A stretch of DNA of 48,169 nt, taken from the NCBI GenBank assembly GCA_013036995.1, contig JAAOXG010000085.1, positions 1-48,169 of the forward strand, given 5' to 3'. Positions 43,843 to 48,169 of the stretch are shown one piece after another. Within the stretch, counting starts at the first letter, position 1, and the number at the start of each line of letters is the position of its first letter. The position numbers were made by a program, and so were the translations under genes. Origin of the DNA: Lacrimispora defluvii. Its GTDB lineage: Bacteria > Bacillota > Clostridia > Lachnospirales > Lachnospiraceae. Below the pieces are notes generated by a model. That model was given only the letters and a program-made list of their open reading frames with translations, made no database searches and had not been told where the DNA came from.

Positions 43843-44886
43843 CTATCTATTTTCCTGATTCAGTTTTTTTACCGACTCCCCTTCAATCAGAGTACAGGGA
43901 AGTGTGATGCTCACATCACCAACGCTGACTCCGCTTACATTTTCAAGCAGCAGCTCCATAGCGCGGTAGCCCATCTCCTGCAAAGGCCGTTCCACGGTTG
44001 TAATCCTTGGGGTTACGTATTGAATAATATCGGAGTTGTCAAAGCCTGTGACAGAAACATCATCAGGTACCTTCAGTCCCAGCTCTCTTGCTGCATCACA
44101 GACACCCACTGCCATATCATCATTCATTGCCACAATAGCTGTGGGGTGTCCGCTTTTATTCAATAGTTTCTTCGCAGCTTCTTTTCCTTCCCGGTACTTC
44201 CAGTTCCCACAGGTTATATTCTCCTCTTTCATGGTAATACCAGCCTCGTTTAAAGCTTTTAAAAACCCATTGTATCTTAATGCGGCGGGCTCTGACTCCT
44301 TTAATCCATTAATAACTCCAAACTCTTTATGTCCGTTTTCAATGAGCATTTTTGTCATATGATAAACAGTCTTTTCATTGCTATAGCGAACCGATGATCC
44401 TTCTCCGTCTGTGTAACAGTAGCAGTAAACCACCGGTTTTTTAATATTGCCCAGGATATGACTGATTTTCCGGTCATGCATGCCTACATAAATAATGCCG
44501 TCCACCTGCATTCCGATCATTACATCCAGTGCCTTATCAATATCCTTCTGATAGTTGGAAATGTGATCGAACTGGGATTCAATTTTATTTAACAGCCTTA
44601 AATTGCTCAGTATGGTATTATAGCCTCTTGCTTCTGCAATCTCATTGATTCCGTCAATAATATAAGCCGTATGCCATACTGTTACATCCTCTACAATCAC
44701 TCCTACCAGAAAGGATTCATTTCTTCTTAAACTCTTTGCCAGGATATTGGACCGATAACCGGTTTCCTTAATAATCTTCTCTACCTTTTTTCTGGTTTCA
44801 TCACTGACCTGTGCCGTATTATTTAAAACATACGATACCGTTGCCACGGAAACTCCTGCCATTGATGCAATTTCCTTTAGTGTCAT
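43843..44886 (-). CDS. LacI family transcriptional regulator
   Basis: 347 residues. N-terminal HTH TLKEIASMAGVSVATVSYVLN and hinge helix, then a periplasmic-binding-type ligand domain (VTGFDNSDI, ITTVERPLQEMGYRAMELLL). Embedded between the permease and GH127 genes of the operon it probably controls. Two candidate TTTAAACGTTTAAA operators lie before the first gene. The inducer is likely an arabinose oligosaccharide; not shown. Confidence 0.93.
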   Translation of the reverse strand: MTLKEIASMAGVSVATVSYVLNNTAQVSDETRKKVEKIIKETGYRSNILAKSLRRNESFLVGVIVEDVTVWHTAYIIDGINEIAEARGYNTILSNLRLLNKIESQFDHISNYQKDIDKALDVMIGMQVDGIIYVGMHDRKISHILGNIKKPVVYCYCYTDGEGSSVRYSNEKTVYHMTKMLIENGHKEFGVINGLKESEPAALRYNGFLKALNEAGITMKEENITCGNWKYREGKEAAKKLLNKSGHPTAIVAMNDDMAVGVCDAARELGLKVPDDVSVTGFDNSDIIQYVTPRITTVERPLQEMGYRAMELLLENVSGVSVGDVSITLPCTLIEGESVKKLNQENR

Positions 44887-44918
44887 GTATTCTCTACTCT
44901 CTCTTTCCTTTTCCCTGT

Positions 44919-45770
44919 TTAGCCCTTCAGCCCGGACGTTTTAATTCCTTCCACTAAAAATCTGGATCCAAACAGATAAAGCAGCATGGGAGGCAGAATC
45001 ATGAGCGTGGAGGCAGCCATTATGGAAGGCCAGTTTATTACAAACGCATTACCTGAAGTATACATAAATGTAGTCATAAGTGCAATGGTCAGAGTCCTCC
45101 ATTTATCACTGTTTATGTAAAAAACCGGCTGGGTCAGTTCATTCCACCAGAAGACGCAGGATAACACCCCAATTGTGGTAAAGGTTGACTTTGATAAGGG
45201 AATCAGCACGCGGAAAAAGATACCGATTCTGCTGCATCCATCCATGGTAGCGGCCTCATCCAGTTCCTTCGGGATAGAACGGAAAAACTGCCGGAACAAA
45301 AATACGTTATAGGGATAGGCAAAAAAAGCAGGAACAATCATGGGAAGCAGGGAATCCAGCCAGCCAGCTTTTCCAAACATGATATACTGGGGAACGATAA
45401 GTGCGATATTGGGAATCATCATTGTTCCCACAATCAGGGAAAAAATCAGATTTTTCCCCGGAAATTCCATTCTGGCCAGGGGATAGGCCACCAGTGAGGA
45501 GGAAATTAAAGTTCCTACCGTGGTTCCCGCCATAAGAAGAACTGTATTTCTTACGTAAAGCACATAGTTGGAGTGATAAAAAATATACTTATAATTTTCT
45601 AAGGTCCCTTTTTGAGGGAAAATATCAGATGATGAAGTAAACTCTGTTAATGTCTTAAAGGAACCGGTAATTACCCAGATAATCGGAGAAAACATGATTA
45701 TCCCGACCAGAATTTTCATTATAAAAACCAGAATCCGGCTGGCCTTTTTTTTCGTTTTTGCTGATTTCAT
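44919..45770 (-). CDS. Carbohydrate ABC transporter permease, MalG type
   Basis: 283 residues, six membrane helices, EAA loop ELDEAATMDGCSRIGIFFRV (couples to an ATPase) and a C-terminal LVEGIKTSGLKG. It pairs with the MalF-type permease upstream (11-bp gap). No ATPase gene lies in the operon; a shared MsmK/MalK-type ATPase elsewhere is expected, as is common in Firmicute sugar operons. Confidence 0.92.
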   Translation of the reverse strand: MKSAKTKKKASRILVFIMKILVGIIMFSPIIWVITGSFKTLTEFTSSSDIFPQKGTLENYKYIFYHSNYVLYVRNTVLLMAGTTVGTLISSSLVAYPLARMEFPGKNLIFSLIVGTMMIPNIALIVPQYIMFGKAGWLDSLLPMIVPAFFAYPYNVFLFRQFFRSIPKELDEAATMDGCSRIGIFFRVLIPLSKSTFTTIGVLSCVFWWNELTQPVFYINSDKWRTLTIALMTTFMYTSGNAFVINWPSIMAASTLMILPPMLLYLFGSRFLVEGIKTSGLKG

Positions 45771-45781
45771 GCCTCTCCCCC

Positions 45782-46711
45782 TTAATTTTCATAGTAAACA
45801 ATCTTTTTTGAGATTGCAAATATACCGATGCCAAAACAACACGCAATCAGAAAAAGTATGACAGACATGGCACAGGCATAGCCTACCTTCATATTACTGA
45901 AGGCTTCTTTATAGATCAGAAGGCTGAGTACCTGCGACATACCGTTTGGATCACCATTTTCTCCAGTCAGTGGATATAAAAGAGCAAATGAGCCATTTAA
46001 TGCGCTGATACAACCCATAACCGCATTAAACAGGATAATGGGAGATATCATGGGAAGGGTAATCCGAAAGAATTTTTTAAATGGGCTGGCTCCGTCAATT
46101 TCACATGCCTCATAAAGCTCTCCGGGCACATCATTTAAACCGGATCGGAATATCAGCATCATTTGTCCTGTGTTGTACGTAAACAGGGTGATAAAAAACA
46201 GAGCCAGATAGACAGTACGGCTGTCGTACAGCCAGTTAACCATTACATTCTTACCCGTCAATGCAGATATAATCCCATTTAAAAGCCCTGCTTCCTTTCC
46301 GAATATGGTTCGGAACGTATAGGCAAGTGCTACCGTCGGAATAACCGACGGTAGAAAATAACAAAACTGAAAGAGACCATTGAGCCTTTGCCTGTAATTT
46401 AACAGTAGTGCCATAACCACAGCCCATACAGCAGTTACAATCATCATAACAATTGTGAAAAACAAGGTTACACGAATGGAGTTCCAAAACGTGGCACTTT
46501 GAAACATAGTTACATAATTGGCCAGACCTATAAACTGGGAAACACCATTAAGTTTCCGGTTTGTCAGACTGACAGCAAATAAAAAGGCAATGGGAAACAG
46601 GGTAAAGCATAAAAATCCTATCATCCACGGGGCGCAGAAAGCATAAGCTGTCAAATAATTCATAAGCTTTTTCTTCTTCGCCGTCTTACTGCTTTCTTTT
46701 TCCATTATCAT
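45782..46711 (-). CDS. Carbohydrate ABC transporter permease, MalF type
   Basis: 309 residues, six membrane helices, EAA loop ELYEACEIDGASPFKKFFRI. Partner of the MalG-type subunit downstream and of the binding lipoprotein upstream (23-bp gap). Its short Lys-rich N-terminus is cytosolic. Part of the sugar import complex. Confidence 0.92.
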   Translation of the reverse strand: MIMEKESSKTAKKKKLMNYLTAYAFCAPWMIGFLCFTLFPIAFLFAVSLTNRKLNGVSQFIGLANYVTMFQSATFWNSIRVTLFFTIVMMIVTAVWAVVMALLLNYRQRLNGLFQFCYFLPSVIPTVALAYTFRTIFGKEAGLLNGIISALTGKNVMVNWLYDSRTVYLALFFITLFTYNTGQMMLIFRSGLNDVPGELYEACEIDGASPFKKFFRITLPMISPIILFNAVMGCISALNGSFALLYPLTGENGDPNGMSQVLSLLIYKEAFSNMKVGYACAMSVILFLIACCFGIGIFAISKKIVYYEN

Positions 46712-46734
46712 CCACTTTCCTTCCAGCTTACCGT

Positions 46735-48003
46735 CTAATAACCAATGGTTTCCCGGGCATAGGCATCAGCTTTTTTTACAGCTTCTTCGGGTGTCTTCTG
46801 GCCAAGTACTGCCGCGTTAAATTCGCTGACTGCATTGTTTGTAACTCCGGAAGGAAGACAGGTATATCCGAAAACCCCGGCTTTTAACGAATCGGTCATT
46901 GCATCCCAGTTTTTGATGGTAGTGGCACTTTCCACCTTCCAGGCACCTTTTTCAGCAATGGATTTGATAGCAGATGGATTGCCGCTGGACTTTGAGTTAA
47001 TGGTCTGCCCCTCTTCTCCCATCAGATATTCGATTACCTTAAATGCAGCATCCTGGTTCTTACTTTTTGCGTTAATGCTGTAAAAGCCGGTATGAAGGGT
47101 ATTGTATTTTACCTTATCTGTAGGTATGGTAGCAATATCCCACTGAAAGGGTAGACTGCTTCCATAAGTTCCGATATTCCAGCTTCCCTGCCAGCTCATA
47201 GCCGCTTTGCCAGAAGCAAATAAATCTGCCGTATCGGAAGATGGTTCCGGCATCACCCCGTTTTTTGCCATAGCTGCCACGTCTGAGACAAAGGATACCG
47301 CTCCGTCGCCAATGACCATCTGGCCTTTGGAAGGGTCGTATACCTGATCACCAGCACCCCCAATTCCCGCCCACCAGGTCTGGGTATTGGGAAGTGTACA
47401 GCCATATTGTTTCGTTGTACCGTCAGCCGCCTTTTGGGTCAGCTTTTCTGCAGCGGACTTATAATCCTCATAGGACCAGTTGTTGTCTGGATAAGAAATC
47501 CCGGCAGCATCAAACATATCTTTATTATAGAAAAGAAGCTCTGTCGCAGCACACCATGGCAGACCGTATGTACCTCCAAGTCCGGCGGACAGTGCGGAAA
47601 CTGCGTCAATAAAATCTCCTGTTTTAACAGATGAGTTTTTCAGGTAATCATCCATGGGAATGATACCTTTTGCCTTGGCAAAATTGGCAATATCATTCTC
47701 CCAGATTACATAGATGTCAGCAGAATTATCCCCTGTGGAAACCATCTGATTTAACTTGGAAGAATAGTCGCTTTCCGGAATCACCGTTACTTCCACTTTG
47801 ATCCCGGTTGCCTTTTCTGCCTGGGCATACATATTCAGCGCCTCATCCTTATTGGGTTCATTCCATACGGCTATGGTAACCTTCTGCTCTCCGCCTTTTT
47901 TTGCACCCCCGGCTGTCTCTCCTCCCTTTGTGCTGCAACCGGCCAGCATTCCCACTGCAGCCGCTGTCAGAAAAAGCAATCCCCATAATTTCTTCCTTCT
48001 CAT
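46735..48003 (-). CDS. Sugar ABC transporter substrate-binding lipoprotein
   Basis: 422 residues. Signal peptide with lipobox LAGC near residue 20-23, a Gly/Lys-rich linker, then an extracellular solute-binding family 1 fold (VTIAVWNEPNKDEAL, DIYVIWENDIANF, AAMSWQGSWNIG). First gene of the arabinoside operon. AGGAGGG precedes ATG 48003. The ligand is inferred from the GH127 enzyme. Confidence 0.92.
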   Translation of the reverse strand: MRRKKLWGLLFLTAAAVGMLAGCSTKGGETAGGAKKGGEQKVTIAVWNEPNKDEALNMYAQAEKATGIKVEVTVIPESDYSSKLNQMVSTGDNSADIYVIWENDIANFAKAKGIIPMDDYLKNSSVKTGDFIDAVSALSAGLGGTYGLPWCAATELLFYNKDMFDAAGISYPDNNWSYEDYKSAAEKLTQKAADGTTKQYGCTLPNTQTWWAGIGGAGDQVYDPSKGQMVIGDGAVSFVSDVAAMAKNGVMPEPSSDTADLFASGKAAMSWQGSWNIGTYGSSLPFQWDIATIPTDKVKYNTLHTGFYSINAKSKNQDAAFKVIEYLMGEEGQTINSKSSGNPSAIKSIAEKGAWKVESATTIKNWDAMTDSLKAGVFGYTCLPSGVTNNAVSEFNAAVLGQKTPEEAVKKADAYARETIGY

Positions 48004-48031
48004 AAAATTTTCCCTCCTGATTATTTTTTTA

Positions 48032-48045
48032 TTTAATCGTTTAAA
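48032..48045. promoter_or_regulatory. LacI-type operator, proximal copy
   Basis: TTTAAtCGtTTAAA, 12 of 14 positions symmetric with a central CG as in LacI-family operators. 29 bp upstream of the binding-protein start, over the transcribed leader. Its centre is 70 bp from that of the distal copy. Confidence 0.6.
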
Positions 48046-48101
48046 CCAGCATGTTTAAGAATAGCTAAAAGATAATATAGAATCTTTCAGCTTAAGGGTT
48101 G

Positions 48102-48115
48102 TTTAAACGTTTAAA
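48102..48115. promoter_or_regulatory. LacI-type operator, distal copy
   Basis: TTTAAACGTTTAAA, a perfect 14-bp palindrome with central CG. A possible -10 (TATATT on the - strand) lies between the two operators. The remaining 48116-48169 is AT rich and I see nothing else in it. Confidence 0.65.
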
Positions 48116-48169
48116 TTATAATTTATTAAGCTTTTATTACGCACATTGACTAATCTAACTATATAATAT

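Overview
The window looks like chromosomal DNA of a spore-forming anaerobic Firmicute, most likely Lachnospiraceae (Lacrimispora/Clostridium-like). Supporting evidence is the one-polypeptide pyruvate:ferredoxin oxidoreductase, collagen-like spore-surface proteins, a chorion-class Cys/Gly-rich sporulation protein, T-box leaders, moderate GC and strong AGGAGG ribosome-binding sites. The species cannot be named from the sequence alone. I see no rRNA, tRNA, CRISPR array, insertion sequence or prophage.

Layout. 1-1.8 kb: the 3' end of one collagen-like gene and a complete second one (BclA type) behind a SigK-like promoter. 1.8-11.7 kb: cardiolipin synthase diverging from a DUF362 ferredoxin-type protein, an LTA-synthase-family sulfatase, a zinc-ribbon protein, a self-contained GntR (YtrA type)-ABC ATPase-ABC permease operon, and a DUF4397-like protein. 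11.8-22.1 kb: nifJ, a VanW-family protein, a PHP phosphoesterase, hemB, a small acidic protein, an AI-2E family permease and an AlaX-type editing protein. 22.2-23.7 kb: a compact, probably sporulation-linked cluster. It holds a Cys/Gly-rich protein, a 50-residue ORF, a 22-bp perfect palindrome inside a promoter, and two unknown proteins built from the same short helical repeat. 23.8-29.8 kb: leuS under a Leu T-box, a CPBP membrane protease and an EF-G paralogue. 29.9-34.3 kb: a three-gene operon encoding a BadF-type sugar kinase, a GNAT-like protein and a large uncharacterised toroid/beta protein. 34.7-38.1 kb: aroF-tyrA-aroA. 38.1-41.9 kb: a cysteine hydrolase and a Trp T-box controlling trpXYZ. 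41.9-48.0 kb: a sugar ABC transporter, LacI regulator and GH127 arabinofuranosidase in one operon with two LacI-type operators.

How the genes work together. The aro operon makes aromatic precursors beside a tryptophan importer that is switched on by uncharged tRNA-Trp. The last operon would import arabinose-containing oligosaccharides and release L-arabinose, under the LacI protein it encodes. The kinase/GNAT/toroid operon looks like a second carbohydrate or cell-wall sugar module with no known substrate. NifJ and the DUF362 protein belong to ferredoxin-linked anaerobic metabolism. The collagen-like, chorion-class and (by proximity) helical-repeat proteins point to spore-surface assembly.

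The parts least explained by known biology are the 22.5-23.7 kb repeat-protein/palindrome locus and the 29.9-34.3 kb operon.
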